The position numbers and the translations under genes are program-made. From positions 186,001-250,000 of the forward strand of contig JALQPE010000069.1 of NCBI GenBank assembly GCA_030407315.1: a stretch of 64,000 nucleotides of DNA, given 5' to 3'. Positions 48,978-57,355 of this stretch are shown one piece after another (position 1 is the first letter of the stretch; each line of letters begins with the position of its first letter). Origin of the DNA: Asparagopsis taxiformis. Lineage: Eukaryota; Rhodophyta; Florideophyceae; Bonnemaisoniales; Bonnemaisoniaceae. Under the pieces are notes generated by a model. It was given only the letters and a program-made list of their open reading frames with translations. It did not search any database and was not told the origin of the DNA.

Positions 48978-51900
48978 TGGTACTCTTGTGGAGGGCCGAC
49001 GACCCGAACCAGCAGGCGGGTCCATCCACTGCTAAGATGGACGGCTCTCTCTCTTCCGACGTCAAGAAGTTCTTCTTCTTCTTCGAGAACGTCGCTATGC
49101 GCGGCAAGTCCGACGAGGAGAAAGCTCTCGAACTCCTCGCCCACCTCGAGGGCGAGGCATTCGACTTCTACTACGAAACGTTCGCCAAGGATGGAGCGCT
49201 GACGGAAGAGGCTATGAACTACGCCCTCGTCAAGAAGGCCTTCATCGATCGTTTCGGAGTCAAGACAGAGCCGAGTGACGATATCCGCAGTGCCATCAAC
49301 GCGGTACTGGATCCCGAGGATCTTGTCGGCTCGCTCAAAACTATGGATCGTCTGTTCGAAAAGGCATCTTTCAATGATGAAGCTAAGTTTGGCCTTCTGA
49401 GGAATGCACTCTCCCGCTTCCCAGAACTGGCCCAGTTCGCGATCTATCGCGGTGCCACGCACTACACCGACCTCAAGAAAGTGGTGCGTGACTTCGACCA
49501 GGGTCGCAAGGACTTCCTCTCTTCCGTCCCATATCACGATACAGGGAAACAGCACCCGCTCGATTCCACCTTTGGATCTAAGCGGGTCCTGAACCGTCCC
49601 GACGCACGAACGTCACAGGTGGAGAACAAGGTGGACAAGCTAGCGGAGCAACTCGCTGAGCTCTCCCTCATCGTCCGCAAGCAGACAGGAGCATCCTCAT
49701 CGGATAGGCGCGAAACGCCTCGTCCTTGCTCCTTCTGTCAGAAACCGGGACATGGGGCTAACTCCTGCCCCGAAAACCCTCACCGAGACACCCGTTGCTC
49801 GAAATGTGGTCGTCTGGGTCATTCTGTCGCGACTTGCTATAGTCGCCAGAAGGGCACGGAGAAGCAGAGGAGCCCCTCTACCGGCAGGGACGATTCCTCC
49901 CGTTCGAATCAAGTTACCGTTGTAACCACAACTCCCGATGTTGTCGGTACTACGAAACGTACCATGACGGGAGAAGCGGTTCCGAAGCAACGTCGAGCTG
50001 AGGGGATCAACACTGAAAACCTGATGCACCCAACGCCTGGTCGTATCCTACCTCCCTTGCAACTGGAGCCTCTTCCCATCCGAGGGAAGAAAAACCGCAA
50101 GGCGAAGAAAAAGAACACTTCCAAGAAGGTTCTTCAAGATCACGTCGGAAAGTACGACGTTGTTGGAGAGCTCGCTAATGCGTCCACAGGCCTCACTTTC
50201 GGCCAACTCCTTCGTGGAGACGCCGCCGAAGCCGCCAAAGAGATGCGACGTCTCTTCTCGCCTCTTAAGAATCGCCGACCGAGTAAGGCTGCGCCAGCCT
50301 TAAACGTTCAGAACAAACGAGTTCTGATGGTCGCGCCAGTTCGTATCTATGGTCGAGAGATTCGCGCGCTCCTGGATACTGGGGCTATACCCAATATCAT
50401 CTCTGCTGATCTCGCCCGTCAGTTGTGCCTCCTGCCGAAGCGTACCAAGCAGAGGATTACGGTCGCAGATGGGTCGAGCGCCAACTGCATTGGCCGTGTC
50501 AAAGATGTGCCCATAACCTTTGGAAACCTCACAGCTTCCATGGATTTCCTCACCATTGAAAAGGCACCTATCGGCCTCATCATCGGCTTACCGGCCATGG
50601 AAGATCTACAGGCTAAACTGGATATTGGGAGTCGAGTCGTTGAGATACAACTCGGCGAAGAATCGGCGCGGATTGGGCTAGAACCCGATAACGGCCTCCA
50701 CTTCCTTCCTCAGGGTGGTAGTGAAAGCGAAGACTTCACGTCTCTCAGCACCGATGAAGGAGCCTCGACGACTTCTTCAGGCGAAGAAGACGAAGGTACG
50801 CTAATTGTCGCCCACGTTGATTTCGCCAAGCCGCAATTAGCGGTCGAAGAGGAGAGCGACCTCTCTGAGACCGAAGAGCATGACAAGCTCATCGAAGAAA
50901 AACTCGTGCATCTATCACCCTCGGATAGACGAGTTATATCGGAGTCGTTGAAGGACTACGGAATCGTAGCTTGGTCCTTTCACGATCTCAGGAAAGCCGA
51001 CGTCCCTGTTAAACACTCTTTTGAGCTGGAAGACGACACCCCTGTCTACCACCAACCTCGTCGGTTGTCGCCGAAACACAACGAGGTAGTACGATCCGAA
51101 ATCGATCGCATGCTGGAAGCGGGAATCATCACCCCGGCCTCATCAGCATGGTCCTTCCCGGTGGTCATTGCTACGAAGAAGGACGGGAAACCTCGTTTCT
51201 GCGTCGACTACCGCATCCTGAATCGGAAGATCAAACCCGATCGTTGGCCCTTACCCAGGATCGAAGAGATTTTCGATGAATTGGGAGGAAATTCCCTCTT
51301 CACCACTCTCGATCTCTTCTCTGGGTATTGGCAGATTCGAATGGATACCGCTTGCAAGGAGATGACGACTTTCGTCACCCGTTACGGTACCTACAAGTTC
51401 GAAGTTATGCCGTTTGGACTAATGAATGCCCCGTCCACCTTCCAGAGGATGATGGATGAGATGGTCAAGGATCTACCATTCGTCCGAGCGTATCTCGACG
51501 ATGTTGTGGTATTCTCTAAAAACATGGGAGAACACGTTTCCCACCTTCGTATCCTTTTCGAGTCCCTAAGTCAGAGGGGTTTGAAGCTGAAGGTCGTCAA
51601 ATGCTTCTTCGCTCAACCTAAAGTCGAGTTGCTTGGTCACATCGTTAGCCACGATGGGGTGTCAGTAGACCCCGCCAAGATTTCTGCCATTAGAGATGTA
51701 GCTCCGCCGCAAACCGCTTCCGAGCTCCGCAGCTTCCTCGGTTTGGCGGGCTACTATCGCCGGTTCATTAAGGGGTTTGCTGACATCTCGGCTTCTCTAT
51801 TCCCATATACCTCTTCTGGACGTTCCTTCGAATGGACAGAGGAGATGAATCAAGCCTTCGGGACGCTGAAGGAAAAACTAACTTCGGCTCCCGTCCTTTC

Positions 51901-53581
51901 CTTCCCTGACTTCGATACTCCCTTCTTAGTCGAGACAGATGCCTCCTCCGTATCCGTCGGAGCTGTACTAGCGCAGAAGAAGGAAGACGGGCGTATTCAT
52001 CCTATTCAATTCGCGAGTAGGACGATGAATACGGCTGAAAGAAAATATTCGGCATGCGAACGGGAAGCCCTAGCAGTTATCTTTGCACTGAAGAAATTCC
52101 GACTCTACCTTCTGTCCACCCAGCCCTTCAAGTTGATGACGGATCACCAAGCGTTGCAATACGCATTCCAGAAGAAAGATATACACGGGCGACTTGCCCG
52201 TTGGCTCGACTTCCTCGCGGAATACGACTTCGTCATATCGTTCAGGCCGGGAAAACAGAACTCCGCTGCAGACTTTCTGTCCCGTCTAGAACAAACCCAT
52301 ACCGCTCCGGGGTCAGGAGAAGATGAGGGCGACCTCGCCCTGCTTGCTATTCCAGAAGCCCTCCGCATAGAACCTGACCTAGTCACAGTGTTCCAATACT
52401 TACGGGGTGGAGCTGAACCCGAAGTAGAGGGCCTAGCTCGACAAAAGGTTCGACGGAGTTCCAAGGATTTCTTAGTCTGGGAAGACCAGCTCTTTCGCCG
52501 CACCGCGTTGGGACCCAAGGTAGTCGCACCGATTCCGCTCCGAATCAAGATCCTGCAAATGTTCCACGACAACATCGGTCATTGGGACGCTGCCTCGACC
52601 CGCCAGTTTATTGTGGAACGTTACTGGTGGCCGCGTATGGGCAAGGACATTCACGACTACGTTCGGAGTTGTGAGGGGTGTCAGAAGAATAAACCGGTAC
52701 CCCGCTATCGGACTACCCTGAGTCAGCCGTTGACAGGCCTTTTCCACACGTTTTCCATCGACTTTGCGGGGCCGCTCCCGCGCACGGCCAAAGGTAACCG
52801 ATTCCTTCTCATCGCTGTGGAACACCTCACTGGCTGGCCTATCGCCAGGGCCACCGCAGCTAGTACCGCGGATGTCGTACTCAATTTCGTGAAGGATGAG
52901 ATCATCTACTCGTTCGGCCCCCCAACTACCATTGTATCCGACAATGCGGGGTGTTTCACAGCTGCGACACTCGCGAGTTTCATGAAGAGCAACGGGATCG
53001 ATTGGAAGACCGTGCTTGAGTACTCCCCCATGTCTAATGGGCGAGCCGAGCGAATGGTAGGGACCATCAAGAGGTCCTTAGCCAAAGTTAAAGGCAGGGA
53101 CTCGGTCGAATGGGACATCCTACTCCCGCACGTGCTCTACGGTTACCGCCGTCGTTGCATGACAGGCGGCACCTCACCCTTCGAACTGATGTACGGAGTG
53201 GTACCAAGGGTAGTCGCCCACGACCCGTCACCGCTTCTGGACCGTCCGCTGGACCCTCAATCCCGACTGTTTGAGATGTTAGCTCTCCAGTCGCAACGAG
53301 CGAGCAGGGTAGAAATGCATCTACGCAATACCCAAGCTCGAGCTCATCTACCAGAACGTCGGTTCGAGGTAGGCGACGAGGTCCTTGTGGCGAAAGGGAA
53401 AGCTTTCGGAGCGACGAAGTTGTCGTTGTTCGAAACCAAGTGGTACGGACCGTTTAAGGTCATCCAAGCTAGCCACCCCCGATACCTACTCGCTTCCGAC
53501 CAAGCGAAGGTATCACGTCGCCCCATCCATGCGAGACGTCTACTTCTCTTCCGTAGGCGTCCACTACATCTACTGCATTAA
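48977..53581 (+). CDS. gag-pol: Gag-Pol polyprotein (1,534 aa)
   Basis: A single open frame. The first ATG (48,977) overlaps the last base of the LTR and covers the primer site; Met at 49,036 (MDGSLSSDVKKFFFFFENVA) is a likelier Gag start. Gag is helical (EKALELLAHLEGEAFDFYYE) and ends with two CCHC knuckles at ~49,727-49,840: CSFCQKPGHGANSC and CSKCGRLGHSVATC. An Asp protease is at ~50,368 (LLDTGAIPNII). Reverse transcriptase spans ~51,030-51,700 with YLDDVVVF. RNase H has ETDASS and DHQALQYAF. Integrase spans ~52,560-53,480: an HHCC zinc module ending CEGCQ, then the DDE residues in IDFAGP, VSDNAG and NGRAERMVG, and a GPF module (WYGPFKVIQ). No frameshift separates gag and pol. All catalytic residues seen are intact. 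Confidence 0.95.
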   Translation: MVLLWRADDPNQQAGPSTAKMDGSLSSDVKKFFFFFENVAMRGKSDEEKALELLAHLEGEAFDFYYETFAKDGALTEEAMNYALVKKAFIDRFGVKTEPSDDIRSAINAVLDPEDLVGSLKTMDRLFEKASFNDEAKFGLLRNALSRFPELAQFAIYRGATHYTDLKKVVRDFDQGRKDFLSSVPYHDTGKQHPLDSTFGSKRVLNRPDARTSQVENKVDKLAEQLAELSLIVRKQTGASSSDRRETPRPCSFCQKPGHGANSCPENPHRDTRCSKCGRLGHSVATCYSRQKGTEKQRSPSTGRDDSSRSNQVTVVTTTPDVVGTTKRTMTGEAVPKQRRAEGINTENLMHPTPGRILPPLQLEPLPIRGKKNRKAKKKNTSKKVLQDHVGKYDVVGELANASTGLTFGQLLRGDAAEAAKEMRRLFSPLKNRRPSKAAPALNVQNKRVLMVAPVRIYGREIRALLDTGAIPNIISADLARQLCLLPKRTKQRITVADGSSANCIGRVKDVPITFGNLTASMDFLTIEKAPIGLIIGLPAMEDLQAKLDIGSRVVEIQLGEESARIGLEPDNGLHFLPQGGSESEDFTSLSTDEGASTTSSGEEDEGTLIVAHVDFAKPQLAVEEESDLSETEEHDKLIEEKLVHLSPSDRRVISESLKDYGIVAWSFHDLRKADVPVKHSFELEDDTPVYHQPRRLSPKHNEVVRSEIDRMLEAGIITPASSAWSFPVVIATKKDGKPRFCVDYRILNRKIKPDRWPLPRIEEIFDELGGNSLFTTLDLFSGYWQIRMDTACKEMTTFVTRYGTYKFEVMPFGLMNAPSTFQRMMDEMVKDLPFVRAYLDDVVVFSKNMGEHVSHLRILFESLSQRGLKLKVVKCFFAQPKVELLGHIVSHDGVSVDPAKISAIRDVAPPQTASELRSFLGLAGYYRRFIKGFADISASLFPYTSSGRSFEWTEEMNQAFGTLKEKLTSAPVLSFPDFDTPFLVETDASSVSVGAVLAQKKEDGRIHPIQFASRTMNTAERKYSACEREALAVIFALKKFRLYLLSTQPFKLMTDHQALQYAFQKKDIHGRLARWLDFLAEYDFVISFRPGKQNSAADFLSRLEQTHTAPGSGEDEGDLALLAIPEALRIEPDLVTVFQYLRGGAEPEVEGLARQKVRRSSKDFLVWEDQLFRRTALGPKVVAPIPLRIKILQMFHDNIGHWDAASTRQFIVERYWWPRMGKDIHDYVRSCEGCQKNKPVPRYRTTLSQPLTGLFHTFSIDFAGPLPRTAKGNRFLLIAVEHLTGWPIARATAASTADVVLNFVKDEIIYSFGPPTTIVSDNAGCFTAATLASFMKSNGIDWKTVLEYSPMSNGRAERMVGTIKRSLAKVKGRDSVEWDILLPHVLYGYRRRCMTGGTSPFELMYGVVPRVVAHDPSPLLDRPLDPQSRLFEMLALQSQRASRVEMHLRNTQARAHLPERRFEVGDEVLVAKGKAFGATKLSLFETKWYGPFKVIQASHPRYLLASDQAKVSRRPIHARRLLLFRRRPLHLLH
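48978..48991 (+). promoter_or_regulatory. candidate primer-binding site
   Basis: TGGTACTCTTGTGG directly abuts the 5' LTR. TGG pairs with the CCA end of a tRNA, and TGGTA fits several tRNAs. The exact primer tRNA was not determined. Confidence 0.55.
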
Positions 53582-53747
53582 GCTTCCATTAGGGAAACCC
53601 TTCGCTTGCACACTCCCTTTTATGCATAATCCCTTTTTAATCATTCAACCCTTGTCTACGCATTCATTTCAATTCTAGATCTCTCTACCCATTACTAGCT
53701 AGTCTACTCAATACGATTCATTTCCTTCTCTATCAAATCGTTCTGTG

Positions 53748-55208
53748 CTAAGACAACCCCTCACCGTCGATCTTCGCTTTGCGAACCTTCTCGCGCTTCC
53801 TCATGCGCTGTCGCTTAGCACGCTTCTCCTCTGGATTCGAACCCTCCCGTTGGACGCGTCGAAGATCGTTGAAGGAGGAGAAATCCGACGACTTACTGGT
53901 GCTACAACATAAGAAGAATGCCCGAGGCTCTAGACTCATCACAAAGGCTTCAGAGGAGTCGTAGATGAGACCAGGCCAGGTACGAGAGTCGATACATATG
54001 GCGTGTTTCAGGCCATCTCGACTCCAAACCTGCACCACGTATACGTCCGGCTCCCTCGAAAGTTTCTCCCGTAACCACGCCCATTGCCTAGAGCGCGAAT
54101 CTGGGGCTCCTAGGTCGAAATGGGGGATCGCCACCCGGGGCAGAGTCACCGTTGAAGGAGCACGATCATCGATGGCCTTCGAGACAGAACCAAAGTCCAC
54201 GACACTAGTATAATAACCTCGAACAAGGCGTTCTTCTTCGTCCCGAGCCAGCTCCCGACGGAAAAACCTATCGGCCGTGTTAAAATCGCACACGAGAGCG
54301 ATCCCATTGGCGGCCGCGGCACGCAGGCAGTTGTTGGTGAAGTCCTGCACAGGTACCACCACGCGGTTCCGAGGAGTCCCCACGAAGAATGGGGGGGCTT
54401 CGAGGGAGGGCACCCGAGCCATGGCGACATTGACTCGTTTCTTCTTCCCAGGTTTCTTGTAACACCAAGCGTCGATACTGGCTATTAAACTCACCCGCGA
54501 GGGTTGACCATTCCCTCTGGTCACAGGAGAGGGGTTATCCTGCTCCTGGAGTGCCGCGTCGCGCTCCGCCGGTTCGGAGACCTGACGGAAAACCATGGTA
54601 TACAGATCGATTCGATGGCCGGTTCGCTCCCCTTCGGCGGAGGCATAGAAGCAGCCTTCCAGTTCGCCGTTCTCACCTCCCTTCGACAACCAGATCTTCT
54701 CGATGATCCAATCGGTGTCGTCGGGGCATTCGGCGTACTTCTCGGTGTCACCGTGGGATTCAGTGAGACCGAGACGACAAGCCATCTCCGCGGTAAGGAT
54801 GGAGATGGCCGGATCGGAGGCGAATTCGACGATCTGAGGCCCGAAGAGGAACTCTAGTTCCCTGGCCGTCACTTGGCACGGATCGCGACGATTTCGGCCA
54901 AAGTCGACGACGAAACGACCACGGTGGTCGGAGGAGCGGCGGATGTTCTGGACGTCTTCACGTCCGAACCAACGGAAGAGGTTCTGACGAATTCCCCGAT
55001 GGGATTTGTCGTCGAAGTTAACCTCGTTGGCCCGCGCGGGGACGGCTTCCCCGGGGCGATAGCGTACCTCCTGGCCGCCCTCGCGACGGTAGGTGCCAGG
55101 AGCCGCGGGAGGGTCTCGTCTGGGAATCCGCGCCGCCCGAGCAGCTAGCTCCTGCCGAGGGGCAGTCCCCCCAGTCGACTTCTTTGCGGTCTGTTTCGTC
55201 TTGGCCAT
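53748..55208 (-). CDS. antisense accessory protein: histone-H3-tail mimic plus papain-like Cys domain (486 aa)
   Basis: Lies between pol and the 3' LTR on the opposite strand, with its stop 166 bp from the Gag-Pol stop. ATG at 55,208. Residues 1-27 (MAKTKQTAKKSTGG, then TAPRQELAARAAR) match the histone H3 N-terminus at 20 of 27 positions. RYRPG at 49-53 equals H3 residues 40-44, so capture of an H3 gene is likelier than chance. In H3 numbering K4, K9, S10 and R17 are kept, while K14, K18, K23 and K27 are T, Q, R and I. Residues ~165-210 are a β-like segment (WIIEKIWLSKGGENG, then GCFYAS), possibly BAH- or chromo-like. Residues ~280-435 resemble a papain-fold protease: Cys294 in DFTNNCLRAAAANG, His402 in KHAICIDS, and Asp407 or Asp417 (GLIYDSSEAF). 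Residues 461-479 are strongly basic, an NLS candidate. The frame is intact. Protease activity is unproven. Confidence 0.85.
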   Translation of the reverse strand: MAKTKQTAKKSTGGTAPRQELAARAARIPRRDPPAAPGTYRREGGQEVRYRPGEAVPARANEVNFDDKSHRGIRQNLFRWFGREDVQNIRRSSDHRGRFVVDFGRNRRDPCQVTARELEFLFGPQIVEFASDPAISILTAEMACRLGLTESHGDTEKYAECPDDTDWIIEKIWLSKGGENGELEGCFYASAEGERTGHRIDLYTMVFRQVSEPAERDAALQEQDNPSPVTRGNGQPSRVSLIASIDAWCYKKPGKKKRVNVAMARVPSLEAPPFFVGTPRNRVVVPVQDFTNNCLRAAAANGIALVCDFNTADRFFRRELARDEEERLVRGYYTSVVDFGSVSKAIDDRAPSTVTLPRVAIPHFDLGAPDSRSRQWAWLREKLSREPDVYVVQVWSRDGLKHAICIDSRTWPGLIYDSSEAFVMSLEPRAFFLCCSTSKSSDFSSFNDLRRVQREGSNPEEKRAKRQRMRKREKVRKAKIDGEGLS

Positions 55209-55344
55209 CTCAATGGATCACCCACCAGGTACCGAAAGGCCCACGTAAGCAAGATCTCAACAAATCGATGACCGCGACTACGCAGGGTGCTCGGAGAGAC
55301 GACCGAAGGGAAGGCGGGAAGTGGGATGGCTGCAAACAGACGTT

Positions 55345-55410
55345 TACTGTAAGATATCGCACTACAGTAAGCTACCAACTACTGTAAAGTACTTACGGTG
55401 CTTACAGTAA
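55345..55410. promoter_or_regulatory. four TACWGTAA octamers upstream of the antisense gene
   Basis: TACTGTAA (55,345 and 55,380) and TACAGTAA (55,363 and 55,403), about 17-23 bp apart. Two extend to the perfect odd palindromes TTACTGTAA and TTACAGTAA. They lie 137-202 bp before the antisense ATG, between it and its TATA candidate. Tandem binding sites for one protein are the simplest reading. Confidence 0.6.
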
Positions 55411-55469
55411 GGAAGGGGTCAGCGGTGGAAGAGGGTCTGGAGTCCAGACCCACGCGGAAGTACTGCCGG

Positions 55470-55477
55470 CTTTTATA
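55470..55477 (-). promoter_or_regulatory. candidate TATA box of the antisense gene
   Basis: TATAAAAG on the minus strand, 262 bp upstream of the ATG at 55,208 in GC-rich DNA. It suggests independent transcription of the antisense gene from inside the element. Confidence 0.55.
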
Positions 55478-55532
55478 CCGAGCGCGGCCCAGAACCTGCG
55501 AAATTAGACCTCCTCGGTGCCTCGGTCTGGCC

Positions 55533-55541
55533 GGGGGGTCA
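55533..55541 (+). promoter_or_regulatory. candidate polypurine tract
   Basis: G6 followed by TCA directly before the 3' LTR. It is short for a polypurine tract, but in the right place. Confidence 0.4.
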
Positions 55542-55773
55542 TGTGGAAATGACTTTTACAAGAAAAATTCTACAGGTAATTTCTACCAGAATTTTAATTT
55601 AGGGTTAGGTAGACGTCTGGAAGTTTCCAGTCGTCCAACCGTAGGAAGCTAAATACAGCTCCCAGCGGTCGGAATAACCTAGAGGGAGATAAGCTAGACT
55701 TAGTAAAAATCAATCTATCTACGTTTCTACATTTTACACCGTTTCACTCCCCGTCCCGTGGTCGCGTACAACA
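55542..55773 (+). repeat. 3' LTR (232 bp)
   Basis: Identical to the 5' LTR apart from one missing T. The telobox-like ATTTAGGGTTAGG is at 55,597-55,609. Confidence 0.95.
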
Positions 55774-55778
55774 CATAC
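55774..55778. repeat. right target-site duplication
   Basis: CATAC, matching 48,740-48,744. Confidence 0.92.
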
Positions 55779-57355
55779 CATACCTAATCAACGGTTCTTA
55801 GGCCCAGACTTCTTTCACAGCACATATTCCCCTAACAATCTAGAGCCCACTTATCAGCCATCGCCGCTGATGTTCTCCCTAGCCTTAACCGCTATATAGT
55901 TCCTCCCCAATTAACCAACAATTGAATAATCCCTGATAACAGAACAAACCACACTTCCCACTATCGCAGAAGCCATTTTTTGTCATTCAAAACACACACC
56001 GAACATTCGCGGCTTTCATTACACTCTACCGTAAGGGTGATAAAATACGACCAAACCCATAAAAAAAACAGAGAAAGGCATTCCTCTCCAATCCCATCGG
56101 CTTCGTCTCGGCACAAACCATTATAGTCTGCGGGTCAGAGCTTAGAAAAGTCACGCGGAACCTTACGACGCAGCCACTAAAATTATGTGAAACCAAGCCC
56201 AAACACTGTACCACCCTGCCAACAAAATATGATGGTCTGCAGAAAAATACCTGCATCACCTCTCGTATCATTGTTTCCCCAGGGCCGCCATTGCAAAAAA
56301 TCTGCCATTAGACCTCTTGATCAAATAATGGCTTTTAAAATAAATATTTAGAAAGCGACCATATAATATGTTCATTTCAAAAAATCCTAGAAAATTGATC
56401 TAAAACATAACACTAGAATAATTGCAGATTGAATCATCACAGATCGATCATTTGATCAAAGATCGATATATTTCCTAATTGCCAAGCGTGAAACTAGATG
56501 ACCACGACTATTCCAAACACAGGCTTTCTTCATAGTAGTTGCAATCCAATAGAGTATTAAAGCAGCCACTTAATCCAGTCCAGACCAACTCTCACATCCA
56601 TATACCTCTACAGGCCACTCATCCACTCACAGCTCAACAACATGTCTACCAACCCTACCTGTCGTGACTATCGGTGGAATCGCACTGCGCACAGACGTCC
56701 AATCGTACAATCGATTGGATGGAACGCTGTGCGGCCGGTTGTAGAGCTAGTAGCGATCAGGGAGTCCACCCTTTGGTAGTAAAGACGAACGTCAATTTAC
56801 TCTCACTACTCTCGCTCATTCCACCTCTTTCTACCAGGCACGCCTGCAGCACAATATATGTGTGCCCGCGGATACTGTGGCGCTACTTTATGGGGTGCCA
56901 CATGCAACCAATACATAGCCACAGGCGCTGTATTAAAATTAATCTAAAACGGATATGTGTGCTACATTGACACTCCCTCCGATTGGGTAGTTAGCGGCAC
57001 ACACACACAGGCGCAGGGCACATGGCTGCCAAGTATACAAGAGTTGACAAGTCAGCACCCTTTGTTGTCACCGCCGACGGCGGCAACCAGAACGGTCTAG
57101 AACGGGCCATCTGAATTGTCAAAGCGCGCACTGCAGTGCGCCCTGAAGAACAAATCTGCTCCAGGTATTCCAGTGTGCATAAAAGGTCTTGGCCTTGAAA
57201 TTGAAGCACATGCAAAAGAAAGCACCTATCACACCAGCTCTCCTTGCATCCCCCTTTTTTCAAGTGGAAACCCTCTCGTCGCTGCTTCCATACCTCACTT
57301 TGGTTCCAAAAGGACGCAGATCTCATTCTTAACCTTGCCGGCTTACTCCCGCACG
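55779..57355. other. AT-richer region, possible eroded element
   Basis: No intact gene. AT-rich with TGATCAAA repeats around 56,320-56,470 (TTGATCAAATAA and TTTGATCAAAGA). By position this could be the 3' LTR and flank of the copia relic to its right, but no matching second LTR is in the window. Confidence 0.35.

Larger units (their letters stand above)
48745..55773 (+). mobile_element. complete Ty3/gypsy LTR retrotransposon with antisense accessory gene (7,029 bp)
   Basis: Two TG...CA LTRs of 233 and 232 bp, identical except for one base in a T run, flank the element, and CATAC is duplicated on both sides. The internal part encodes one fused Gag-Pol on the + strand and, between pol and the 3' LTR, a 486-codon gene on the minus strand. 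The pol order protease, RT, RNase H, integrase marks Ty3/gypsy. There is no chromodomain on the integrase. Intact frames and almost no LTR divergence mean the insertion is recent. GC content is higher than in the flanking host genes. Confidence 0.96.

Noticed and set aside
48938..49555. 205-codon minus frame across the gag start
   Set aside because: Shadow of gag; unlike the 53,748-55,208 frame it has no recognisable motif and starts inside coding DNA.
53748..55208. H3-like start as a chance antisense translation of pol or LTR
   Set aside because: The region is outside gag-pol and the LTR, has no long + strand frame, and the similarity recurs at RYRPG downstream.
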